NCBI GenBank assembly: GCA_902788645.1 | Contig: CADAKW010000008.1 | Location: 1-40,202 of the forward strand | DNA length: 40,202 nucleotides | From: an uncultured Lachnospiraceae bacterium | GTDB taxonomy: Bacteria > Bacillota > Clostridia > Lachnospirales > Lachnospiraceae | Direction of reading: 5' to 3' | In this document: one piece after another, positions 1 to 8,215 of the stretch | Layout: every line of letters starts with the position of its first letter | Numbering within the stretch: the stretch's first letter is position 1 | Program-made: the position numbers and the translations under genes | The notes under the pieces: model-generated | Database searches by the model: none | What the model saw: the letters and a program-made list of their open reading frames with translations, nothing else | What the model was told of the DNA's origin: nothing

Positions 1-72
1 ATTTGATACGATCTTCCCATTTAACCGTTCCTAAAACCATAAAACAACTATCAAAGAAAAGAGGTATTATAT

Positions 73-498
73 ATGAGTAAAAAAACAGTAGACGATTGTG
101 TTTTCTGTAAGATCAACAAGGGAGAGATCCCTTCCACCACCATTTATGAGGATGATGATTTTAAGGTAATGCTTGATATCAATCCGGCTTCCAAGGGACA
201 CGCCGTAATCCTTCCGAAAAATCACGCTGCCAATCTTTTTGAACTTGAGGACGAGGATGCAGAAAAGCTTTTCAAGGTAGCCCGCAAATGCGCAAAAGCC
301 ATGATGGAGGTTCTCCACTGCGACGGTATCAATGTCCTTCAGAATAACGGCGAAGCTGCCGGACAGACGGTATTTCATCTCCATGTTCATCTGATCCCAC
401 GTTATAAGGGCGATACTGTAAATATCAGTTGGAAACCGGGAACTCCGGAACAGAATGCAGCAGAGCTTGCAGCTCAGATCAAGGCTGCTGTCAGATAA
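73..498 (+). CDS. HIT family nucleotide-binding protein
   Basis: A 141-residue histidine-triad protein, expected to act in the cytosol as a nucleoside phosphoramidase or dinucleotide hydrolase. The catalytic triad HLHVHLIP sits near residues 100-107, preceded by QTVF as in most bacterial HIT proteins. An N-terminal CVFCKI motif (residues 9-14) is the usual half of a structural zinc site. Length matches the family (about 110-145 residues). The ATG at 73 follows an AAAGAGGT ribosome binding site with about 8 nt spacing. It is a single-gene unit closed by the hairpin at 545-604. The exact substrate cannot be read from sequence; HinT-like is the default inference. Confidence 0.93.
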   Translation: MSKKTVDDCVFCKINKGEIPSTTIYEDDDFKVMLDINPASKGHAVILPKNHAANLFELEDEDAEKLFKVARKCAKAMMEVLHCDGINVLQNNGEAAGQTVFHLHVHLIPRYKGDTVNISWKPGTPEQNAAELAAQIKAAVR

Positions 499-544
499 AA
501 CAAAATTTTCAGATATTATTTGTTTTCCCGAATATTTTCAAAAA

Positions 545-604
545 ATAAGCCCCTTGATTGATAAATGTCCAATATTTCGGTCACATATCGATCAAGGGGC
601 TTAT
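545..604. terminator. Bidirectional intrinsic terminator between the HIT gene and malQ
   Basis: A 19-bp stem (545-563 with 586-604, one G-U pair) with a 22-nt loop. On the plus strand it is followed by CCTATTTTTC; on the minus strand by TTATTTTTTG. It sits between two convergent genes and should stop both transcripts. Confidence 0.9.
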
Positions 605-623
605 CCTATTTTTCGTACAGTTA

Positions 624-2123
624 CTAACGGTTATAAAGCCGGCACAATTTTTTCAGATAACGACAATGCTCCTTTGTAAACTCTCCCGGCAGCATACGCC
701 AGCGCCAATTGGTTCCCACCGTTGAAGGCAGATTCATCCGGGCGCGATTATCCAGTCCGAGAATATCCTGCATCTGAAAGATTGCTGTATTGGCAATACT
801 CCCATAACCAAGACGGATCATCTCTGATGGTATCTGCTTCTTTTTCCTGACCTGCAGATACTCCATCACATATTTTAACTCTTTTTTCTTTTTGGCTCCG
901 TAAAATCCCATAATCGTCTCATTGTCATGGGTTCCACCATATACAAGACAGTTTGGATCTTTATAATTGTGTGGCAGATATTCATTGTCTGCCTCCCCAT
1001 CAAAGGCAAACTCCAGGATTTTCATCCCCGGCCATCCTGTTTTCTGGATCAGCTTGCGGACATTAGGACCTACCACACCCAGATCCTCTGCAATTATGTC
1101 CGTTCCCTTTGTTGCCTCCTTGATCACATCTGTAAGTTTTTTGCCCGGACCCTTTCTCCATCGACCATCCACTGCTGTCGGACAGGATGCGGGAATAGAC
1201 CAGAAGTTTACAATGCCGATAAAATGATCGATACGGATCACATCATACAGACCGGCGTTGGCCTCCATACGCTTATACCACCAGCGGAACTGATCCTTTT
1301 CCATGGCTTTCCAGTTATACAACGGATTGCCCCAGCGCTGTCCGTCCGCAGAAAAACAATCCGGCGGCACACCGGCAATATTGATCGGCTTCTTTCTTTC
1401 ATCCAGTTCAAACAGATCGGAATGAGCCCAGACATCTGCACTGTCCATAGAAACGTACAGAGGAATATCTCCGATCAGACGGATCTTTTTCTTGTGGGCA
1501 TACTTTTTGAGACGGTTCCACTGCTGATAAAACTTATACTGGCAAAACTCCCAGAAACCAATCTCATCGGCAAGTTTTTTCTGCCATTTTTTCACAGCAT
1601 CCTTCTGCCGGAAGCGAATATCTTCCTCCCAAAGCTGCCATTCCTTATTGTCATTTTCAAACTTCAGCGCCATATATAGGCAATAATCCGCCAGCCAGTA
1701 GGTATTTTTGCGGCAAAAAGTGCGATAGGATGACTCTTCCCTGTGTTTGCTGCGCTGATATGCTTTCTTTAATACCTTAAAACGATTCTGAAAAAGAATG
1801 GCATAATCCACATCAGCCGGGTTATCGCCCCATTCTTCACATTCTACCTCCTGCCGCTCCAACAGACCTTCCTCTATCAAAGTATCTAAGTCAATAAAAT
1901 ACGGATTTCCTGCAAAAGCGGAAAAGGACTGGTAAGGACTGTCTCCAAAACTGGTGGGACCAGCCGGAAGTACCTGCCAGTATCTTTGTCCTGCTTTGAC
2001 CAGTCTGTCCACAAAACGGTACGCTTCTTGTCCTAATGTGCCAATTCCATAGGGAGATGGAAGGCTGCTGACAGGCAGTAATATTCCCGCTCCTCTGTCA
2101 TCTAAAAAATTTTTCTTTTCCAT
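624..2123 (-). CDS. malQ: 4-alpha-glucanotransferase (amylomaltase)
   Basis: A 499-residue GH77 disproportionating enzyme that transfers maltodextrin chains between acceptors in the cytosol (maltose/maltodextrin or glycogen use). The N-terminal GILLPVSSLPSPYGIGTLG block is a family signature. The catalytic residues are visible: nucleophile Asp299 in VIRIDHF, acid/base Glu346 in IIAEDLG and Asp400 in GGTHDNET. Length is typical. The ATG at 2123 has AGAAAGG 6-7 nt upstream. It lies 54 bp downstream of fliS with no hairpin in between, so it may be read through from the flagellin transcript, which would be an unusual pairing. It ends before the hairpin at 545-604. Confidence 0.95.
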   Translation of the reverse strand: MEKKNFLDDRGAGILLPVSSLPSPYGIGTLGQEAYRFVDRLVKAGQRYWQVLPAGPTSFGDSPYQSFSAFAGNPYFIDLDTLIEEGLLERQEVECEEWGDNPADVDYAILFQNRFKVLKKAYQRSKHREESSYRTFCRKNTYWLADYCLYMALKFENDNKEWQLWEEDIRFRQKDAVKKWQKKLADEIGFWEFCQYKFYQQWNRLKKYAHKKKIRLIGDIPLYVSMDSADVWAHSDLFELDERKKPINIAGVPPDCFSADGQRWGNPLYNWKAMEKDQFRWWYKRMEANAGLYDVIRIDHFIGIVNFWSIPASCPTAVDGRWRKGPGKKLTDVIKEATKGTDIIAEDLGVVGPNVRKLIQKTGWPGMKILEFAFDGEADNEYLPHNYKDPNCLVYGGTHDNETIMGFYGAKKKKELKYVMEYLQVRKKKQIPSEMIRLGYGSIANTAIFQMQDILGLDNRARMNLPSTVGTNWRWRMLPGEFTKEHCRYLKKLCRLYNR

Positions 2124-2177
2124 ATCATGCCTTTCTACTGATCTCTTTCAAAACCGCAATAATATACAGCCAGATTT

Positions 2178-2654
2178 TTAAACCTGATATCCTCTCCCGA
2201 TATTTCCGGGATCAATCGCCACTTCATTGAGACTGCCCTTTCCATAGGTCAGCCCGGCATATACCTGCTGACTGTTTTCCATAACCGGTCCCGAGTCCTG
2301 CTTCGCTATCTCCTCAAAGCTTTGCTTCAGTCTTTTAAGCACCCGCTCACAGGAATCCAGATTAACATCCTTCCTGCGCGTGATGGACTTTACAAGCTGC
2401 TCATTCACATAACGATATAACGAAACCAGCCTGTAAGATACCGGGAACTGAAAATCAAGACTGCCTCTTAATTCACAAAGAAATCCCTGCGCCCGTTTTA
2501 ATTCCACATCTGCAGTGTCAAAGTCCTCCCTGTCAAGTGCCTCCTTTGCTTCCGTAAGACTTCCCAGCATCAATTCATAAATGATCACCACCAGCTCACT
2601 GCGGTTTGCCTGACTGATCCGTGTTGTATATATCTTTTTACTTTCCTTATCCAT
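2178..2654 (-). CDS. fliS: Flagellar export chaperone FliS
   Basis: A 158-residue protein that fits FliS, the cytosolic chaperone that binds the C-terminus of unfolded flagellin before export. The N-terminal YTTRISQANRSELVVIIYEL region resembles the FliS helix ('tas P.. li.mLyd.') and the rest is predicted helical and charged. It lies directly downstream of flagellin, the usual position. It is slightly longer than common FliS (about 125-135 residues), with a C-terminal tail after residue 125 (VMENSQQVYAGLTYGKGS) that may pack on the flagellin-binding groove; that is inference. A FliS-related paralogue is the alternative reading. Confidence 0.8.
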   Translation of the reverse strand: MDKESKKIYTTRISQANRSELVVIIYELMLGSLTEAKEALDREDFDTADVELKRAQGFLCELRGSLDFQFPVSYRLVSLYRYVNEQLVKSITRRKDVNLDSCERVLKRLKQSFEEIAKQDSGPVMENSQQVYAGLTYGKGSLNEVAIDPGNIGRGYQV

Positions 2655-2743
2655 TCTAACTCTGCATTCCTTTCTCAGCCCTCAAATTTCATGCCACCGG
2701 AACAACATTTATCAAGCGGATCACATACTTTCAGCCTGAAAAG

Positions 2744-4072
2744 TTACTGCAGCAATGACATGATCTGCTGTGGTCGGTTATTCGCCTGTGCAAGCATAGA
2801 TGTCGCGGCCTGCGAAAGCACCTCATTCTGCGTATATTTTGTCATCTCATCTGCCATATCCGTATCACCGATCCGGGACATTGCCTCTGTGATATTCTGG
2901 CTGCTGAGATCCAGACTGGAGGTCGTTGTCTCCAGACGATTCTGATAAGAACCCAATGTAGATCTGGCTCCTGACACCTTCTTAATGGCACGATCCATAC
3001 TATCCAGTGCAAGCTCTGAACTGTACTGTGTGCACAGATTGATCTTATCATTTCCATCGGAAGAACGAAGTCCCAGATTCAGACAGGATACTTCCGGAAA
3101 ATTCATGTTCAGTGTCTGTGATTCATTAGCACCGATCTGTACAGTCATATAACCGGCGTCAAACACTCTCAATTCTGTTTGGCCAACCACATTTGTCTCA
3201 ATCTGCATCTCAAATCCTTCATTATCACGAATTGTCACCAGATTTCCATCGCCGGAATATGTTGCTGTGCTCTCAAAACCATCCTGCAATGTAATTTGTG
3301 CCTCTTTTCCTCTGGCAACCTTCTCACCGGTTCCATCAGAATATGTGATCTGTTCCAGACTTCCCGTGGATCTTGTTTTAAACGTCACAGAACCCCCGTT
3401 TCTCTCCATATCAATGTTCATAGCGTCACACGCTGCCTGAAGTCTCTCGGCAACGGCATCGTCGTTCATAGATGCCGGAAATTCAATGATTGTTTTATTT
3501 AAAGTTATGCTGCTTGGAACAGAAGGCAATGGTACCGTAAGCTCTGCCGGTTCAGCCACCCGATCTACCGTCAGTTTATAATCGCCCTTTTCTACACTCA
3601 TAGAAGTGTAGATCGGCTTGATATCAATGTTACTGCTCGCAAAGGTACGGGCTGCTGAACCATCCAGCAATGCGGTTCCGTTAAATTCCGTTGTCGTTGC
3701 AATACGATCTACCTCGTCCAAAAGCTCATCCACCTCTTTCTGAACCGCCTCTCGATCCTCCAGGGCATAAGTATCATTTGAGGTCTGCACTGCCAGTTCT
3801 CTGACACGCTGAAGAATATTTTCAATCTCTCCCATGGCTCCCTCAGCTGTTTCAATAATAGACTGACCATCCTCTGAATTGCGGGATGCCTGATCCAACG
3901 CACGGATCTGCGCTCTCATTTTATTGGTAATTGCCATTCCTGCTGAATCGTCAGCGGCTTTATTGATCTTATAGCCGGAACTTAATCTCTCCAGACTTGA
4001 TGAAAGTCTGGTATCTGTTTTCTTTAAATTAACGTTTGCCATCTGTGCTGAAATATTGTGATTAATTCTCAT
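2744..4072 (-). CDS. fliC: Flagellin
   Basis: A 442-residue flagellin, the filament subunit exported through the flagellar type III system. The N-terminal D0/D1 region begins MRINHNISAQMANVNLKKTD and contains the conserved RLSSGYKINKAADDSAGMAI block. The C-terminal D1/D0 region ends QAATSMLAQANNRPQQIMSL. About 200 residues (roughly 145-345) form a variable, surface-exposed D2/D3 insert. The start codon lies 3 nt after the stop of the upstream 1106-residue gene, and the AGAGGTAG ribosome binding site is inside that gene's 3' end, so translation is probably coupled. There is no room for a private promoter between the two genes. An alternative gene symbol is hag. Confidence 0.96.
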   Translation of the reverse strand: MRINHNISAQMANVNLKKTDTRLSSSLERLSSGYKINKAADDSAGMAITNKMRAQIRALDQASRNSEDGQSIIETAEGAMGEIENILQRVRELAVQTSNDTYALEDREAVQKEVDELLDEVDRIATTTEFNGTALLDGSAARTFASSNIDIKPIYTSMSVEKGDYKLTVDRVAEPAELTVPLPSVPSSITLNKTIIEFPASMNDDAVAERLQAACDAMNIDMERNGGSVTFKTRSTGSLEQITYSDGTGEKVARGKEAQITLQDGFESTATYSGDGNLVTIRDNEGFEMQIETNVVGQTELRVFDAGYMTVQIGANESQTLNMNFPEVSCLNLGLRSSDGNDKINLCTQYSSELALDSMDRAIKKVSGARSTLGSYQNRLETTTSSLDLSSQNITEAMSRIGDTDMADEMTKYTQNEVLSQAATSMLAQANNRPQQIMSLLQ

Positions 4073-4075
4073 ATT

Positions 4076-7000
4076 CTACCTCTTTTCTGTATTGTCAGTG
4101 TCATTCTGCTTCATCGTGTCTATCACATAACGGACTACCGTTTTTGCAACCCGGTACAGAGAGGACGATGGTTCCCTTTCCCCTGCCTTTGTGGTCATCG
4201 CTTCCACACGGGATCTGCGGTTCATGCTGTATGATATATTTTTTACGATATAGCCATCCTGCCGCAATGCCTCCGTGAGCTTCTCACCATCTCCTGAAAG
4301 CGTATCATATTCCTCCCGGTCATCACACAGGATAAGTCCTTTCACCTCTCCATGCTGAATCCGGAATTCTGCCGATATATTATCCATATAAATCTGTACT
4401 CTTCCGGAGTCCTCTTGTCCCTGAATCAATGTAACATTCATAGTCATGACCTGATCTCCCGTCATGACCGGCACATCATAGTTGTATCTTCCGGCTCTGC
4501 TGCTCTGAAAGATCATACCGGTACGAAGCTGCTTTAAGCCCTGAAGCTCATCACTGGTAACCATCTCTTTTTCATAAGAATGTTCCAGTATCTTTTCCAT
4601 GCTTCTGCCAAGACGGTCATAGCTCTGAAGCAATGTATCCTCCTGATCCAGAGAATCCGGAATTGTTTCCATTGCCTGCCGCAGTTCTTCCTGATCCTCC
4701 TCCGGCAAATCCCGGCGCCGCTCATTGATCTCATGATATACATCATAATTCTGATAAATTAGCTGCTGTGCCGCCTGAATATTATTAATGGTATCCGGAA
4801 GTCCCATCTGTTCCAGATATCGGACACTTTCCTGACTCTGCTCCAAAGTCTCCCGAACCTGTGATGCAAGCTGCTCATAAAAACGCTGTTCCAGTTCCGG
4901 ATTCCCCTCTGTCTGTTTCAATTTCTCATGCAGATCCTCCATAGAATTATCCAGAAGCTGCTCCATATCTCCATCACTTACCTCACGGAGTGCAGCCGGT
5001 GTCATCTCATTGAGAATCTGTCGATTCAGACGTTCGTAATATTGCTGTGTATGGTCAGAAGAAGATTCCCCTGAAAATTCCCTGCCGGAAAATGCATTCT
5101 CAATCTGCTGTGTAATACTTTTTGCAGTGTACCGTAAATCGGACAGACCGCCAAACTCTTCATCAATCTGCACATCAACGCCTTTTCGTTTTTCTGTTCT
5201 CACTGCCCGGAGCAGGTTGCGAAGATTCATGTCCCACCCTGCTTCCAGCACACTTCCAATAGCAGCTCCATCGGAGCTTTCCACCTGATGCATAAGCCGG
5301 TAAAGGCCTACATAACCATCTCTTTCCTGCTCTGTCAATCCCTGTTCCTGCTCCAACTTCCACAGATAACGGCTGTATTTTTCCTCGGATGAAACATCCT
5401 GCTCATCCGCAAGCTTTGCCAGCCTTTGGTCAAGTTTATCCAGAGACAGATCCAGTGGATTCTCCCCTTCCTGTACCAGCTTCATCACCAGAGAAGGCTT
5501 CATATGATCCAACACGGAATTTACCTGTGCATCCAGCTCTTTTACTTTGGTTACATTCTGCTCTGTAATTTCCATGCTGTTATATCCCAAAATACGGACA
5601 GCTCTCTGATTCGCCTGTGTATTCTCCATACCAAGCTGTTCCAAAAGCTCAGGCACATTCCGAAATGCCTTCCGGATGGAATCTCCCAGATCTGCCCGAA
5701 CCTGTGTACCCACAACTTCATAATCTGCCTGATATTGTCTCGTCTGTGCCACTGCACTGACAGCTGCTCTGTGAAGTACATTCATCGTCAGAAGATCATA
5801 TTGTCTGGCGCCTACTCCCAATACAGATGCCGGTGCCTTCCGGATATCCTCCGCTTTGGCAATGGTCTCCTGTACCCGATCCCACTGCGTCTCATCCAGC
5901 TTCACATCCGGAAGGATTTCCTGATAATCCTCCTGCTCCTGCTGTCTGAGTTCTTCCACCAGTGCCTTTAATGGAGTGACAGGAATATTGATTCCCTTCT
6001 GTGCCATTCTGACCGCAGCCGGAAGGGTCATCCGCAGCCTAATCTCCTCCAGCTGGCGCTGCGTCACCGTGATCATCTCTGAAAAAGTCTGTCTGCTTCC
6101 CGTTGCAGAGCCAGCATTTGGCTGCGCTTCAGAAGCTGCTATGACTTTGTCCTGATCCTCCCGTTCACTCTGTCCACTTTTTCGGACATCTGCTGACTGT
6201 CTCAGCTGCTGCAGTGTCACGTCATTCTGTCCGATATTCTGTACAGTGTTTTCCACATCCTCCGGTGCGATCTCCTCCAGAGTCTGTAATGCATCCATCG
6301 CGATAACGATCTGGCTGTCATCCAGCGATGCCTGCTCCGGCGCTGCTCCTGTCTGCATCGCATATATGATCTGATCTAATACCTTCTGCGGTGTCATATT
6401 TTCCGAAATATCCCTCATCACCTGTAAGGCATTGATATTTTCCGGCGTCACGGCAATTTCATTGGCAAACAGCCATTTTGCATCTGCCATCACCGTATCA
6501 TCCACCGAAATGCCATTTTCCTGCAAAAGCCCGACAAGTTGTCCCTGAAGCTGCTGCCACACCTCATCATCCACCGTGGAAGCGTCCAAAGCTCCCGATG
6601 TGGAATACTGTCCGTGATACAGATTCTCGATGGTTGGTGCCATCTGATTCTCCAAAATATGAGCTCTGGCATCCTGTGACAACTCCGGCAGAATAGCAGT
6701 CATCTGCACTGCGGATGCCACTCTCGCCACATTCGCCTTTGTCACCGGCAGATCCGCTTCCCGCAAAGCATTTTCAATCTGTGACGGATCCATAAGCTGT
6801 GTCACACCCTGCTCCTGCAGATTTTTGATGGTTTCCTGATATTCCTTACTGTTCTCGATATTTTTCTGTACATTCTCCTGCTGCCACTGGCAATTCTCCT
6901 TATGACGTTCAATGGCACGGTCAAGTGCTGATGCTTTATATTCTTCCAGAGCTCCCTGCTCTGATTCCATACTCTGATAATCTTCTCCTGTCAGCACAGC

Positions 7001-7396
7001 AATATTTTGTCCTGCCTGCTGCTTTGCCCCGGAAACCTTTCCGCTCTCATTCAGATGATCAGAAAAAGAATAGGAGGATGCGCTGACCGTTGTCGCGATC
7101 ATTGCCCTGCTCTCGGAAGAGTCCGCTCTTCCAACCTCTTTCAGTACAATCCTTTCCTTTGACACTTCCATGATCTTAAAATTTCTCGTTTCGCCTTCCG
7201 TGGCATTTTGTACTGACGACGCAGGGACTGAGACCTCTGCGCCCTTAAAGCTGATGGAAACCTTGTCCGATACCCCGGAGATCACTCCCTGCACCACCTG
7301 GCCACGTCTGCCAATCTGCAGGAAAGAATCCGAGCCAAATGCGGTCTTCCGCCTGCTGACATTGGTGGTCTGCGCTATGATATCATTTACATTCAT
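4076..7396 (-). CDS. Large flagellum-associated protein of unknown function (possibly DUF6240-like)
   Basis: A 1106-residue protein with no signal peptide or membrane segment. Residues 1-95 look like a small beta-rich domain (VVQGVISGVSDKVSISFKGA, then EGETRNFKIMEVSKERIVLK). A long, Gln/Glu-rich, helical and probably coiled-coil middle follows. The C-terminal part (about 960-1080) alternates beta and helix, with MNVTLIQGQEDSGRVQIYMD and RIQHGEVKGLILCDDREEYD. That layout resembles the C-terminal domain of FliK hook-length proteins, but the match is my inference. I recall a clostridial family, DUF6240, of this kind and could not check it. It is the first gene behind the sigma-D promoter at 7459-7485 and precedes flagellin by 3 nt. 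The start ATG has AAAGGTGA 7 nt upstream. Confidence 0.75.
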   Translation of the reverse strand: MNVNDIIAQTTNVSRRKTAFGSDSFLQIGRRGQVVQGVISGVSDKVSISFKGAEVSVPASSVQNATEGETRNFKIMEVSKERIVLKEVGRADSSESRAMIATTVSASSYSFSDHLNESGKVSGAKQQAGQNIAVLTGEDYQSMESEQGALEEYKASALDRAIERHKENCQWQQENVQKNIENSKEYQETIKNLQEQGVTQLMDPSQIENALREADLPVTKANVARVASAVQMTAILPELSQDARAHILENQMAPTIENLYHGQYSTSGALDASTVDDEVWQQLQGQLVGLLQENGISVDDTVMADAKWLFANEIAVTPENINALQVMRDISENMTPQKVLDQIIYAMQTGAAPEQASLDDSQIVIAMDALQTLEEIAPEDVENTVQNIGQNDVTLQQLRQSADVRKSGQSEREDQDKVIAASEAQPNAGSATGSRQTFSEMITVTQRQLEEIRLRMTLPAAVRMAQKGINIPVTPLKALVEELRQQEQEDYQEILPDVKLDETQWDRVQETIAKAEDIRKAPASVLGVGARQYDLLTMNVLHRAAVSAVAQTRQYQADYEVVGTQVRADLGDSIRKAFRNVPELLEQLGMENTQANQRAVRILGYNSMEITEQNVTKVKELDAQVNSVLDHMKPSLVMKLVQEGENPLDLSLDKLDQRLAKLADEQDVSSEEKYSRYLWKLEQEQGLTEQERDGYVGLYRLMHQVESSDGAAIGSVLEAGWDMNLRNLLRAVRTEKRKGVDVQIDEEFGGLSDLRYTAKSITQQIENAFSGREFSGESSSDHTQQYYERLNRQILNEMTPAALREVSDGDMEQLLDNSMEDLHEKLKQTEGNPELEQRFYEQLASQVRETLEQSQESVRYLEQMGLPDTINNIQAAQQLIYQNYDVYHEINERRRDLPEEDQEELRQAMETIPDSLDQEDTLLQSYDRLGRSMEKILEHSYEKEMVTSDELQGLKQLRTGMIFQSSRAGRYNYDVPVMTGDQVMTMNVTLIQGQEDSGRVQIYMDNISAEFRIQHGEVKGLILCDDREEYDTLSGDGEKLTEALRQDGYIVKNISYSMNRRSRVEAMTTKAGEREPSSSLYRVAKTVVRYVIDTMKQNDTDNTEKR

Positions 7397-7458
7397 GTTT
7401 CGCTCACCTTTCCAGTCTGTTTGTTTCGTTTGATTCCGTCAACGATACTCTGTTATGT

Positions 7459-7485
7459 ACATCGGCAAAATTCCGAAAAATCTTA
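7459..7485 (-). promoter_or_regulatory. Sigma-D (sigma-28) type flagellar promoter
   Basis: On the minus strand, TAAG (7482-7485), exactly 15 nt, then GCCGATGT (7459-7466). The consensus for the motility sigma factor in Bacillus and Clostridia is TAAA-N15-GCCGATAT, so 10 of 12 positions match with ideal spacing. Transcription would start near 7452, about 56 nt before the ATG at 7396, and run through the 1106-residue gene, flagellin and fliS. The -35 element touches the foot of the terminator at 7485-7522. Confidence 0.85.
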
Positions 7486-7522
7486 AGAGGGAGCAGACCG
7501 TTCTATGGATCTGCTCCCTCTT
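7485..7522 (-). terminator. Intrinsic terminator after the FnIII-LRR minus-strand pair
   Basis: A 13-bp stem (7485-7497 with 7510-7522, AAGAGGGAGCAGA and its complement) with a 12-nt loop. On the minus strand it is followed by AAGATTTTTCGG. It separates the surface-protein transcript from the flagellar operon. Confidence 0.75.
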
Positions 7523-7546
7523 CCATTCTTTCATTCTCCGATATGA

Positions 7547-8215
7547 TCACGAAGAAAAATGTACTGTAACTTTTTTGGAATAATTACTGTAAACCTTTTT
7601 TCCTTTTACCATATTGTAAGATCTCACCCGGAAAATATATGTTCCCCGGACGTTTTGTGCTTTAAACGAAAACGAAGCCCTGCTCTTATTCACAAATAAC
7701 TGGTAAGAATCTCTGGTGATGGAATAAAGCCGGTATTTTCCTCCCTTTTTCTTTCCATACAGATATATGGCCTCGCTGCCCTTCAAATGGTCCGCCCGAA
7801 ACTTCAACTGACTTCTCTGTTTTTTTACATGCAGTACAGGGGTATCTCCTTTCCCGGACAAATATATCTTACAACGATTTGTAACCACTGGATTCTCTTT
7901 CAAACCGGCACCGTTTTCCGGAAATACCGCTTCTACCTGATAATATGCAGTATCTCCCAATGCCAGCGTCGTATCAGTGTATTCCGTGCTGTCAGTTCCA
8001 AGGGTTATGATCGGCACACCACTCTCATCCTTATCTCCTCCACGAAGAACAAGATACCCTGATGCGTCAGGACATTTGTCCCACTGAAGCTGTACTTCCC
8101 TTCCGTGATGTATTGCTGCATGAAGAGAAAAATCTTTTGCCAAAGTCTCTTTCGGAATCCATACAGATACAAGCACGAGAAATAATAACACAGCACTCCT
8201 GCCTGTTTTCATCAT
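7547..8215 (-). CDS. Secreted fibronectin type III-like protein
   Basis: A 222-residue exported protein. Residues 1-26 form a signal peptide (SAVLLFLVLVSVWIP, then TLA as cleavage site). The mature part looks like two fibronectin-III-like domains: residues 30-105 (VQLQWDKCPDASGYLVLRGG is a typical FnIII B-strand region, and AYYQVEAVFP the F strand) and about 115-222 (YIFRVRSYNMVKGKKVYSNY matches the F-G strands). There is no sortase motif or transmembrane anchor. Its ATG overlaps the TGA of the upstream LRR gene by 4 nt (ATGA), indicating translational coupling. The function is unknown; adhesion or protein-protein contact at the surface is inferred from the domain type. Confidence 0.8.
   Translation of the reverse strand: MMKTGRSAVLLFLVLVSVWIPKETLAKDFSLHAAIHHGREVQLQWDKCPDASGYLVLRGGDKDESGVPIITLGTDSTEYTDTTLALGDTAYYQVEAVFPENGAGLKENPVVTNRCKIYLSGKGDTPVLHVKKQRSQLKFRADHLKGSEAIYLYGKKKGGKYRLYSITRDSYQLFVNKSRASFSFKAQNVRGTYIFRVRSYNMVKGKKVYSNYSKKVTVHFSS

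Noticed and set aside
2728..2744. ACTTTCAGCCTGAAAAG-type inverted repeat after flagellin
   Set aside because: The stem is short with a bulge and lacks a U-tract, so it does not support a terminator between flagellin and fliS.
4371..4378. GCCGATAT, a perfect sigma-D -10 look-alike
   Set aside because: It is on the plus strand inside the 1106-residue gene, has no TAAA 15 nt upstream and points away from any gene.
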